Of a stretch of DNA of 39,489 nt, positions 19,189 through 26,347 are shown in pieces. The stretch lies in the NCBI GenBank assembly GCA_030539175.1, contig JAUNSN010000007.1, forward strand, positions 1 to 39,489, read 5' to 3'. The notes beneath the pieces are model-generated. The model saw only the letters and a list, made by a program, of their open reading frames with translations. It had not been told where the DNA came from and searched no databases. Within the stretch, counting starts at the first letter, position 1; each line of letters starts with the position of its first letter. The position numbers were made by a program, and so were the translations under genes. Source of the stretch: a bacterium. Its GTDB lineage: Bacteria > Bacillota_I > Bacilli_A > RF39 > UBA660.

Positions 19189-19276
19189 CATAAAAAATCA
19201 ACATTATGGAATGTTGCATTTGTGTCTAACGTTTGAAGTTAGATACATTATAAAATAAATTAGTTACTAATGTCAA
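19189..19276 (-). promoter_or_regulatory. queA promoter and hairpin-bearing leader (possible attenuator)
   Basis: On the minus strand TTGACA (19276-19271) and TATAAT (19252-19247) are 18 bases apart. The leader then has a hairpin with arms TCTAAC/GTTAGA (7-base loop) and, downstream, CAACATT-ccat-AATGTTG followed by ATTTTTT, a terminator shape ending about 30 bases before the queA start. A terminator between a promoter and its gene suggests regulated read-through. It does not fit the preQ1-I riboswitch consensus. Confidence 0.55.
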
Positions 19277-19339
19277 GAAAAAAAGATACAATAAGCAAAA
19301 AATTTGATTATCGACTCTTTGAGAATATCGTCTTACAAT

Positions 19340-19948
19340 TTATTTATGGCGATGTTGTTCATCAAAACTTAAATTTTTAATATAATTTTCAAGTGTCATA
19401 TTTAAACCATCTAATCCCAAATTTAAAGAACTATAAACATTCTCACCAGCAATTACTTTACCCTCACCACCAGGAACTAATTGGACAAAATTTATATTTG
19501 AAAATTTATCTTTTATGAAAGCATGAGCCATAATTTGAAATATTGCGCTATCATCTGCATAAAACACATCATTCACCATCGCAATATTTGATTTTATAAA
19601 ATCATACATTTGAAATATTTTTCCATCAATAGCATCTTTAGTTTCCCAAGATTTTGTTATTGAATCACGAACAAGACATTGTTTCTCAGAAAATTGTGGA
19701 CCTAACACAACTTTAGTTCCCACCAAATAAGGTTCAATCTCCTTAACAGCTTGCTCTACTACTGAGATATTTTCTACACTAACAAAACTAAATGTCATTT
19801 CATTTATCCAAAGTTGTTCACAAATAACATCTAATCGCTCTACAAAAACCTTAATATCGTTAATCCTAGTTTCCTCAGCAGTACCATCATTACTAAAAAA
19901 TGTATCATGCAAATCACAAAAAAATATACATTCTCGCAAATTTTCCAT
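19340..19948 (-). CDS. Hypothetical protein with weak HAD-like features
   Basis: A 202-residue protein I do not recognise. The N-terminal FFCDLHDTFF resembles HAD motif I (DxDxT) but the spacing is off and the third residue is His; VFYADDSAIFQ later resembles an acidic metal-binding motif. It could be a diverged HAD-fold or a sensor-like protein. It has its own promoter (19973-20001) and AGGAGG before ATG 19948, and stands alone between queA and the interrupted transporter. Confidence 0.6.
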   Translation of the reverse strand: MENLRECIFFCDLHDTFFSNDGTAEETRINDIKVFVERLDVICEQLWINEMTFSFVSVENISVVEQAVKEIEPYLVGTKVVLGPQFSEKQCLVRDSITKSWETKDAIDGKIFQMYDFIKSNIAMVNDVFYADDSAIFQIMAHAFIKDKFSNINFVQLVPGGEGKVIAGENVYSSLNLGLDGLNMTLENYIKNLSFDEQHRHK

Positions 19949-19972
19949 ACTCCCACCTCCTACATTATGTCC

Positions 19973-20001
19973 ATTATATCATCTATTAATAATTTTTCCA
20001 A
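19973..20001 (-). promoter_or_regulatory. Sigma-A promoter of the hypothetical gene at 19340
   Basis: Minus-strand TTGGAA (20001-19996) and TATAAT (19978-19973) with a 17-base spacer, about 25 bases before the ATG at 19948. Confidence 0.6.
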
Positions 20002-20061
20002 ATCATTTACATCACTTTTTACAATTAATTAATATATATTTATAAAAATATATATTAAAAA

Positions 20062-20119
20062 AACACAATAAAAAATACTTAAAAACCATATTAGTTTTTA
20101 AGCATTTTTTTATTGTGTT
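20062..20119. terminator. Long terminator hairpin at the end of the transporter operon
   Basis: Arms of about 25 bases (AACACAATAAAAAA... and ...TTTTTTTATTGTGTT) with one bulge and one G-T pair around CATATTA. The stop codon of the permease lies at its edge, so this was the original operon terminator. It can work in both directions. Confidence 0.75.
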
Positions 20120-20294
20120 AATTCTTAATCAATAATTTCTCTAATATACTAACAATTACATACATTAAATATGACACAATCATAAGAATAATAATACCAC
20201 TAATTACTAAACTTAAATTAAATACTTGCGAACCATAAGTAATTAAATAACCAATACCCTCTTTTGAAACTAAGAATTCTCCCATTATAACTCC
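20118..20294 (-). pseudogene. 3' part of interrupted ABC transporter permease gene
   Basis: On the minus strand this reads GVIMGEFLVSKEGIGYLITY and on to KLLIKN stop, the C-terminus of an SsuC/TauC-type (BPD_transp_1) permease, with no start codon. It continues exactly from the 5' part at 29045-29658: the joined reading is SMSLIG-VIMGEF, a normal EAA-loop-distal segment. The rebuilt protein would be 262 residues, usual for the family. The break is where element 1 begins. Confidence 0.93.
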
Positions 20295-20312
20295 ACTAAT
20301 GACACTATGGGG
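20277..20312 (-). other. Attachment site attL of element 1
   Basis: Junction of host permease sequence and element. On the minus strand it reads ...TGTCATTAGT-GG-AGTTATAATGG, host to the right of GG. The GG (20294-20293) is the only stretch shared with the other junction, fitting a serine recombinase with a 2-base crossover core. Confidence 0.8.
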
Positions 20313-20318
20313 AGAAAA

Positions 20319-21521
20319 TTATTTTTCTTCTAACAACCACTCTAATATGTTTTTATGGATTATGCCATTTTGGGACATATCAAATTTATCTGTTGTTATT
20401 ACATATTTTGGATAATTGTCATCAATTCCTTTATATACGCCAAATTCTCTTTCAATAACTGAATCATCTGCTAAAATGAAAGCTACTTGAATATATATTT
20501 TTTCTTCATATCTTGTTGCTATAAAATCAATTTCACCATTTTCTATATTTCCTACTTTTACGTCATAACCTCTTGATAATTCGTTATATACAATATTTTC
20601 TAAGTATGCTCCCATTTGAAGTTTTTTAGATGAATTCATTATTTGTCCTAAACCTATATCGGTTAAATAGTATTTATATTTTCCATTTAATATTCTTTTA
20701 CCCCTAACATCATATCTGTCAGCTTTGTTAATCAAAATTGCCTTTGTCATATATTCTAAATAATTATACAAAGTAATTTTCGCTACTTCTCTTTTTTCTT
20801 TTAAGAAATAATTTACTAAACTTTCTGCTGAAAACGTTTGAGATGGGGTTGTAACAATATACTCAACTATCCTATTAAATAAATCTAAATCTTTAATGTT
20901 GAAACGTGAAATAATATCTTTTACAATTATTGAATTATATATATCGGATAAATATATTTTTATTTGTTCCTCGTTTGTGAGTGCAAATCTTTGAGGAAGT
21001 CCGCCCCATTTTACATAATCTTCAAAAGCAGTTTCTAATTCATGCTTGTCTTTGATATCCTTTAATTCACAAACTTCTTTAAAAGAAAAAGGAAACACTT
21101 TAAATGATACATATCTTCCTGCTAAATGTGTAGCAAGTTCAGAAGACAATAAATCGCTATTCGAACCAGTTATAAAAATAGAAACTTTTTCTTTGTATTT
21201 TGCTTTAAAAGAATTAACTGCTTTTTCCCATTTATCAACATTCTGAATTTCATCGAAGAATAAATAATATTTTGTGTTGTTAATCATTTTTTTTTCAACA
21301 TATTTATGTAAATCAAAATCATTTTTTATAAAAGAATAATCTTCAAATTCAAAATTAATATAAATTAGTTGTTCTTTCATAACTCCATTATTCTTGATTT
21401 CATCAATTATTTGCAATAAAATTACCGATTTCCCACATCTTCTTATACCCGTAATAACCTTAATAAGATCTTGCTCATAAAATGGTCTTATTTTAGATAG
21501 ATATTTTTCTCTTATTAGCAT
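20319..21521 (-). CDS. AAA ATPase with DUF4143 domain
   Basis: A 400-residue protein of the AAA_14/DUF4143 family. The N-terminal ATPase has the Walker A motif ITGIRRCGKSVIL and Walker B YLFFDEIQNV, then ITGSNSDLLSSELATHLAGRYVSFKVFPFSFKEV; the C-terminal half (GKYKYYLTDIGLGQIM, YLENIVYNELSRGYDVKVG, EIDFIA) has the nuclease-like DUF4143 fold with a GEIDF motif. The family is abundant and its role is poorly known. It is the last gene before attL. A strong promoter and palindromic operator sit upstream. ATG at 21521 follows AAAGGGTG. Confidence 0.85.
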   Translation of the reverse strand: MLIREKYLSKIRPFYEQDLIKVITGIRRCGKSVILLQIIDEIKNNGVMKEQLIYINFEFEDYSFIKNDFDLHKYVEKKMINNTKYYLFFDEIQNVDKWEKAVNSFKAKYKEKVSIFITGSNSDLLSSELATHLAGRYVSFKVFPFSFKEVCELKDIKDKHELETAFEDYVKWGGLPQRFALTNEEQIKIYLSDIYNSIIVKDIISRFNIKDLDLFNRIVEYIVTTPSQTFSAESLVNYFLKEKREVAKITLYNYLEYMTKAILINKADRYDVRGKRILNGKYKYYLTDIGLGQIMNSSKKLQMGAYLENIVYNELSRGYDVKVGNIENGEIDFIATRYEEKIYIQVAFILADDSVIEREFGVYKGIDDNYPKYVITTDKFDMSQNGIIHKNILEWLLEEK

Positions 21522-21542
21522 AATATCACCCTTTCAAGGATA

Positions 21543-21606
21543 ATTATACTATAAGATATATCATTTGTCAATTTTGTTTAATATACTAAACAAAACAATT
21601 GTTTTG
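21543..21606 (-). promoter_or_regulatory. Consensus promoter with palindromic operator for the ATPase gene
   Basis: Minus-strand TTGACA (21571-21566) and TATAAT (21548-21543) with exactly 17 bases between: full consensus. Directly upstream is an inverted repeat with 9-bp arms TTTTGTTTA / TAAACAAAA around ATATAC (21572-21595), overlapping a second perfect 16-base palindrome CAAAACAATTGTTTTG (21591-21606). Such a dyad next to the -35 suggests a DNA-binding regulator, repressor or activator, that controls the ATPase. Confidence 0.7.
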
Positions 21607-21626
21607 TCGATTTTTGTTTAGTAAAA

Positions 21627-22973
21627 TTATGATATTTTAAATTTTATTTCAACTTCATTATTACTAATAATTACTTTATCGATTATGTGTTCTATAATCA
21701 TTCTTTGTTCTTCAAAAGTCATCATGTTCCATGTGCTTTGTAAGTTTTGTAACATTTCAAGGGATGCTATATTTTTTTGTTCATCATATTTAGATTCTGC
21801 AATTTTTAATTCCAGAGTTTCTTTTTCCTCTATCAATTCTTTTAATTTTTCTTTTGTTTCACAAGTAGCAATGCCATCTGATAAAAAGTTAATTAAATTA
21901 TCTATTTGTTTTTGCACTTTTATAAGCCTATTTCCGTATTCTTCTAGGACATTTACTTGCAATAATTCATAATTAGTTTTAAATAGGTTTTTATCTAGTG
22001 CCATAGAAAATAATGATTCATAAACAAGATCTTCAATTTCAAATGAGTCCCATCTTTTATTTTTACAATTAGGATCTTTAATAAATTTAGGTTTGCTTTT
22101 TTGCTGCGAATAGCAGTAGCATATTAATCTTTTACCCCATTTTTGATAACGATACTTAGCACCACAATTTCCACAATAAATTTTTCCTGATAATAGATAA
22201 TGCCTTGCAGTTCTTGATTTACTTCTTAGTTTATTGGTTTCAATTATTTTTTGATATAATTCTTCAGATACAACTCTCTCATGTCTTCCTTTAAATTCCT
22301 TATCTTTATATGGAATTATTCCTAAATTGGTACGACTTTTAATTCTTTTTTCAACTAGACTTTCATTCATCCCGACAATAGAGCCAATTTTAATAAAACT
22401 CATTCCACTAATATAAAGAGAAATCATTTTATGTAGCAGTTTTACCTCAGTAGGATTAGGCACTAATATGCCCAAATTTCTATCATAGAAGTAAGGAAAA
22501 GGTATTTTACCTCCACCTTTCCAAAGTCCATCTTCAGCCCTTTTTTGAATGCCAATTCTTGTTCTTTCCAGTATTGTTTCTCTTTCTAGTTGAGCAAAAA
22601 CAGATAATATACCAATCATTGCTTTTCCAAAAGGAGTAGTTGTATCAAAGTTTTCTCTTATAGAAATAAAACCTACATTATGTTTGTTAAAAACTTCTTC
22701 GATTAAATATAAAGTATCTTTTTGACTTCTTGAAATTCTATCTAATTTAAAAACAAATACACAATCTATTTTGTGATCTTTAACATCTTTTATTAATCTT
22801 TGAATATCAGGTCTATTTAAATCTTTACCACTATAGCCACCATCAATATAATAAACAAACTCTGTATATTCTTTAGCTTTAGCATAACTTAGCAAATATT
22901 CTTTTTGGGCATCAATTGAGTAACCTTCTAATTGAATATCCGTAGAAACTCTAGCATACAGTCCAGCTTTGAT
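21627..22973 (-). CDS. Serine recombinase of element 1 (start codon ATC)
   Basis: The 448-residue product has the serine resolvase catalytic domain: LYARVSTD with catalytic Ser10, GGYSGKDLNRPDIQRLI, FKLDRISRSQKDTLYLIEE, and AQLERETILERTRIG. Next come a recombinase domain (LHKMISLYISGMSFIKIG), a zinc ribbon (CGNCGAKYRY at about residue 267, and a later Cys pair) and a coiled coil. In-frame homology starts at KAGLYARVSTD, where the expected ATG is ATC (22973-22971), with AAGGAGG correctly placed 7 bases upstream. The first usual start (TTG at 22895) would remove the catalytic Ser. So initiation is at a rare ATC, or the gene is a start-codon mutant, or there is a sequencing error. It most likely integrated element 1. 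Confidence 0.85.
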   Translation of the reverse strand: MKAGLYARVSTDIQLEGYSIDAQKEYLLSYAKAKEYTEFVYYIDGGYSGKDLNRPDIQRLIKDVKDHKIDCVFVFKLDRISRSQKDTLYLIEEVFNKHNVGFISIRENFDTTTPFGKAMIGILSVFAQLERETILERTRIGIQKRAEDGLWKGGGKIPFPYFYDRNLGILVPNPTEVKLLHKMISLYISGMSFIKIGSIVGMNESLVEKRIKSRTNLGIIPYKDKEFKGRHERVVSEELYQKIIETNKLRSKSRTARHYLLSGKIYCGNCGAKYRYQKWGKRLICYCYSQQKSKPKFIKDPNCKNKRWDSFEIEDLVYESLFSMALDKNLFKTNYELLQVNVLEEYGNRLIKVQKQIDNLINFLSDGIATCETKEKLKELIEEKETLELKIAESKYDEQKNIASLEMLQNLQSTWNMMTFEEQRMIIEHIIDKVIISNNEVEIKFKIS

Positions 22974-22977
22974 ATTA

Positions 22978-23112
22978 TTACCTCCTTATACTATCATAAT
23001 TATTAGCATATTTTCTTATTAAATCATATATAATTGGTATTTTAATTGTTATATTCTTAGGTAAAGTAATATTACCTTTAGAATCATAATAAGTGACTTT
23101 ATATTTACTCAA
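22978..23112 (-). CDS. Small ORF coupled to the recombinase
   Basis: A 44-residue ORF: TTG at 23112 (AGGGGTG upstream), product starting SKYKVTYYDSKGNITLPKNI and ending YDSIRR. Its AGG AGG TAA end is itself the ribosome binding site of the recombinase, a tight translational coupling. The conserved look (beta strand plus helix, no low complexity) and coupling argue that it is real. Function is unknown; it may be an excisionase-like or regulatory accessory protein, which is inference. Confidence 0.55.
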   Translation of the reverse strand: MSKYKVTYYDSKGNITLPKNITIKIPIIYDLIRKYANNYDSIRR

Positions 23113-23274
23113 GTATAGGCACCCCTATATAATTTTATTTCTTTAACTCTTAATAATGCCATTATTAGTTGTTTAATTCTATTTCGCTTATAAAAATGAA
23201 AATAATTATATAGCAATACAAACAAATAACATCTTTATCATAGATATAAATTACTTAAACATTTAGTTCATTAA

Positions 23275-23303
23275 TTTACATCTAAAAGTATACATGATAT
23301 AAT
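23275..23303 (+). promoter_or_regulatory. Promoter of the XRE-family regulator
   Basis: TTTACA (23275-23280) and TATAAT (23298-23303) with a 17-base spacer, 40 bases upstream of the ATG at 23344. It points away from the recombinase. Confidence 0.65.
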
Positions 23304-23343
23304 TAATTAACAAATAAATAATAATTTGAAAGTGAGGTATATT

Positions 23344-24045
23344 ATGAATCAAGAAAAATTTGGTCAATTTATTAAAGATATAAGAAAAAAACATAATTTA
23401 ACTCAAAAACAATTAGCTGATAAATATAATGTAACTTATCAAGCTGTGAGCAAATGGGAAAACGGTAAAAATATGCCAGATACTTCACTTATTAAACAAA
23501 TGAGTAAAGATTTTAATATAAGCTTAGAAGAAATGTTTGATGGAGAATTTAAAGAACAAAAAAGAAAAAGAAAATATTTGTTATTTGGAATAATAATTAT
23601 AGTTATAAGCATCATTTTAATTTTATTAAATACTATATTAAATCAACAAGAAGATAGTTTCGAATTTAAAACTTTATCTAGTAATTGTGAAAATTTCAAT
23701 ATATCAGGTACTATTGCTTATAATAAAAATAAATCAGCCATATATATTAATAATATAAAGTATTGTGGCGGTAACGATACAGAACAATACAAAGAAATAG
23801 AATGTGTTTTATTTGAAACAAATGGTAATACTGACACAAGAATAAATTCTTATAATTATGATAAAGATGGTAGTATTAAATTAGAAGAGTTTTTAGAAGA
23901 TTTAACAATTTCTATTGATAATCATATTAAAACTTGTGAAGAATACTTAGAAGATAGCTTGTATCTTTCTATAAACGCGACTAATGAAGAAGGAAAAATA
24001 ACAAGTTATAAGATTCCTTTAACCTTAAATAACTGTTCTAATTAA
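23344..24045 (+). CDS. XRE-family regulator with membrane anchor
   Basis: The 233-residue product has an N-terminal helix-turn-helix (FIKDIRKKHNLTQKQLADKYNVTYQAVSKWENGKNMPD), a basic linker (EQKRKRK), one membrane segment at about residues 78-98 (LLFGIIIIVISIILILLNTIL) and an external domain of about 130 residues with four Cys. The layout suggests a one-component membrane sensor whose outside domain could detect a redox or envelope signal. ATG at 23344 with GTGAGG upstream; TTG at 23326 is rejected. It is the first plus-strand gene of element 1. Confidence 0.82.
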   Translation: MNQEKFGQFIKDIRKKHNLTQKQLADKYNVTYQAVSKWENGKNMPDTSLIKQMSKDFNISLEEMFDGEFKEQKRKRKYLLFGIIIIVISIILILLNTILNQQEDSFEFKTLSSNCENFNISGTIAYNKNKSAIYINNIKYCGGNDTEQYKEIECVLFETNGNTDTRINSYNYDKDGSIKLEEFLEDLTISIDNHIKTCEEYLEDSLYLSINATNEEGKITSYKIPLTLNNCSN

Positions 24046-24068
24046 CTCAACTTATTGTTGAGTTTTTT
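24044..24068 (+). terminator. Terminator after the XRE regulator
   Basis: Hairpin AACTCAAC-ttatt-GTTGAGTT followed by TTTTC; 8-bp perfect stem. Confidence 0.85.
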
Positions 24069-24134
24069 CAACTCATACGTTATTGTTTTAATTTTCTTTT
24101 CCATATAACATTAATATTGAGAGGAGAAAAAGTA

Positions 24135-24833
24135 ATGAAAAAGAAAAATTTTTATGTATTTATTATCAAAGGAGTATTAATTATTAGTATTATTATAACA
24201 ATATTATATATTACAAAAAATAACAATAATACTTTAAAACAATTACCAACACCAGAAATAACTAATGGCATACGAGGTGAACAATTTGGTATAGATAAAA
24301 ACATCAATGAAGAAACAATCGATAATTATTTAAATAGAAACGATTCTGTATATCGTGATGTTAGAATGTTAATTGATCCAGGTAATTATGAAGCAATAGG
24401 CGGAGATTCTTATTTGTCTGGGTTTATTGCTGGATTTGAAGTAGTGCCACTACCATATTTAGTAAATGTTAGTAATCTTCCTGAAGACGTTGGTGATACC
24501 TATACAGGAAATACACTTTATACGCAAACAGAAAACGGAAAATATATTGCTAACTACAAAGAGTCACTTCAGATATTAGAATACTTATTTCCTAAAGATA
24601 AGTACATATTCTTAATTTGTGGAGGTGGAGGATATGCAGGTATGACAAAAAATCTTTTAACAGCACTCGGATGGAATGAAAATAAAATTTATAATGTTGG
24701 TGGCTATTGGTATTATGAAGGGGAAAATAAAGTAGAAGTTAAAAATACATCTTATGATGATGTTACCTATGATTTTTGGAAAGTAGCATATCATAATATT
24801 GAGTTTGATACTTTACATTTAATTGAAAAATAA
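24135..24833 (+). CDS. Membrane-anchored rhodanese-like protein
   Basis: The 232-residue product has an N-terminal membrane anchor (residues 11-27) with a KKK start, predicted to put the rest outside. Residues 70-195 look like a rhodanese domain: DVRMLIDPGNYEAIGG, then FIAGFEVVPLPYLV, and the active loop FLICGGGGYAGMTKNLLTALGW with Cys162. In rhodaneses Cys carries the persulfide; the loop here has Gly residues rather than the usual Arg/Lys, so substrate choice may differ. ATG at 24135 has GAGGAG upstream. Its stop overlaps the ATG of the thioredoxin-fold gene (TAATG), so they are co-translated. Confidence 0.75.
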   Translation: MKKKNFYVFIIKGVLIISIIITILYITKNNNNTLKQLPTPEITNGIRGEQFGIDKNINEETIDNYLNRNDSVYRDVRMLIDPGNYEAIGGDSYLSGFIAGFEVVPLPYLVNVSNLPEDVGDTYTGNTLYTQTENGKYIANYKESLQILEYLFPKDKYIFLICGGGGYAGMTKNLLTALGWNENKIYNVGGYWYYEGENKVEVKNTSYDDVTYDFWKVAYHNIEFDTLHLIEK

Positions 24834-25720
24834 TGAAAAAAAAATTTATTATAATAATACCAATAATAATAGTATTAACTATTATAATATATCTACTTAT
24901 ATTTAATAATAAATCAACAGCTTTTTATTTAGAAAACGAATATTATAAAAGCAGCGATATTGTTGAAATCAAATTAAATGATTTTAATAACTTAATCGAT
25001 TCCAAAGAATCGTTTGGTATATTTATATATCAACCTATGTGTTCTACATCATCCAATTTTGAACAAGTTATATATGACTTTCAAAATCAATATCAAATAA
25101 AGTTTTTCAAAATTGCCTTTAGTTCTATAAAAGATACAAAAAATATTAACTTTTTAAAATATTATCCATCATTTATAATATACAAAGATGGGCAAATGAT
25201 AGATTTTTTAGAAGCAGATAAAAAGGAAGATACAAGTATTTATCAATCAGTTGATAGTTTTAAAGAATGGTTTACAAAATATGTAAAACTAAAAGATACT
25301 AATTATACACCTATTGATGAAAGTCAAAATCTAAATTATAGTGAAGACAATAGTAGCATTGTTGATATTTCTTTAGATAACATAGTTAGAGAAGAAAATA
25401 AAGTTAATATTTACTTCTTTTGGGGAAATGGATGTCCTCATTGTGAAGAAGAATTTGCTTTTCTTAATAGTATAGAAAAAGAATATGGGAAATATTATAA
25501 TCTATATACATTTGAGACATGGTATGATGAAGAAAATGCTAAATTGTTAAATGTGTTTGCAACAGCTATGGGAGATAAAGTAACAGGTGTCCCATATACT
25601 ATAATTGGAGATAAATCTTTCTCTGGTTTTACTAGTAGTTATGAAAATGATTTTAAAAATGCAATAATTAACCAGTATAATAATAGCTTTGATGTCTATT
25701 TTGATAAAATAAACAAGTAA
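24833..25720 (+). CDS. Membrane-anchored protein with two thioredoxin folds (CSTS and CPHC)
   Basis: The 295-residue product has an N-terminal membrane segment (residues 5-23) and two thioredoxin-like domains. The first has FGIFIYQPMCSTSSNFEQV with a single Cys70 and FLKYYPSFIIYKDG (cis-Pro region). The second has VNIYFFWGNGCPHCEEEFAFL with Cys201 and Cys204, a disulfide redox centre, and GVPYTIIGDKSFSG. It is predicted to face outside. Coupled to the rhodanese-like gene, it could reduce or accept the sulfur or disulfide from it; that is inference. Ends at the terminator at 25761. Confidence 0.85.
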   Translation: MKKKFIIIIPIIIVLTIIIYLLIFNNKSTAFYLENEYYKSSDIVEIKLNDFNNLIDSKESFGIFIYQPMCSTSSNFEQVIYDFQNQYQIKFFKIAFSSIKDTKNINFLKYYPSFIIYKDGQMIDFLEADKKEDTSIYQSVDSFKEWFTKYVKLKDTNYTPIDESQNLNYSEDNSSIVDISLDNIVREENKVNIYFFWGNGCPHCEEEFAFLNSIEKEYGKYYNLYTFETWYDEENAKLLNVFATAMGDKVTGVPYTIIGDKSFSGFTSSYENDFKNAIINQYNNSFDVYFDKINK

Positions 25721-25760
25721 ATTTATTAAGTTAAAGTTATCAACAACAAATTACCATTTT

Positions 25761-25786
25761 AAAGCAGATGAAATATTCTGCTTTTT
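25761..25786 (+). terminator. Terminator after the thioredoxin-fold gene
   Basis: Hairpin AAAGCAGA-(8-base loop)-TCTGCTTT followed by TT; 8-bp stem with a short T tract. It separates the rhodanese/thioredoxin pair from the MerR operon. Confidence 0.8.
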
Positions 25787-25847
25787 GTGTTATACAACAA
25801 TAATATATATTTTCTTACTAAAAAAAATAGAAATTTCAACATAGCAC

Positions 25848-25878
25848 TTGACTTAAAGCTTACTTTAACTTATATAAT
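25848..25878 (+). promoter_or_regulatory. MerR-type promoter with dyad operator
   Basis: TTGACT (25848-25853) and TATAAT (25873-25878) with a 19-base spacer, the long spacing that MerR activators bend into shape. Within the spacer is the dyad TTAAAG-ctta-CTTTAA (25853-25868). The sequence is close to the AdhR/NmlR type operator (CTTGACTTAAAG...). It drives the MerR gene and the three following genes, and suggests autoregulation. Confidence 0.85.
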
Positions 25879-25900
25879 GTATAATGAAAGGAGAATTTTT

Positions 25901-26347
25901 ATGTCTTATTCTATAAAAGAAATTGCTGATATGATGCAAGTAACAACATCTACAATAAGATATTGGGATAATGAAGGACTTTTACCTCATGTAAATAAGG
26001 TAAGTGGAAGAAGAGTTTTTGAAGATAAAGATTTTAAATGGTTAAGAGTACTTAATTGTATGAAAAAAATTAATATGCCAATTAAAAAAATTAAAGAATA
26101 TGTTAAACTTGCCGAAAAAGGTGATTCAACATTACAAGAAAGATATGACTTAATTTTAGAACAAAAACAGATAATTAAAAATGAAATAGAAGATTTGAAA
26201 AAATGTCTACAAGAATTTGAATATAAAGAATGGTATTATAAAACAGCAATTGAAGCAGATACAGAAAAAGTTGTTGAAAATATTACATCCAGTTGCCCTA
26301 CTTTGGAAGTTGATAAAATACCAAAAAATAAGAAAGGTGGAAATTAA
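25901..26347 (+). CDS. MerR-family regulator of the hydrolase/AKR/flavodoxin operon
   Basis: The 148-residue product has the MerR helix-turn-helix and wing (SIKEIADMMQVTTSTIRYWDNEGLLPHVNKVSGRRVFEDKD), then a long dimer helix (MKKINMPIKKIKEYVKLAEKGDSTLQERYDLI). It resembles aldehyde- or thiol-responsive regulators such as AdhR/NmlR; Cys residues occur at 51, 98 and 136 and one could be the sensor, which is unproven. ATG at 25901 with AAAGGAG. It is next to and co-transcribed with the three enzymes it likely controls; stop and next ATG are adjacent. Confidence 0.9.
   Translation: MSYSIKEIADMMQVTTSTIRYWDNEGLLPHVNKVSGRRVFEDKDFKWLRVLNCMKKINMPIKKIKEYVKLAEKGDSTLQERYDLILEQKQIIKNEIEDLKKCLQEFEYKEWYYKTAIEADTEKVVENITSSCPTLEVDKIPKNKKGGN

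Noticed and set aside
19160-19339. preQ1 riboswitch upstream of queA
   Set aside because: The leader hairpins do not match the short stem, C-rich loop and A-rich tail of preQ1-I, and the larger class II pattern is not seen.
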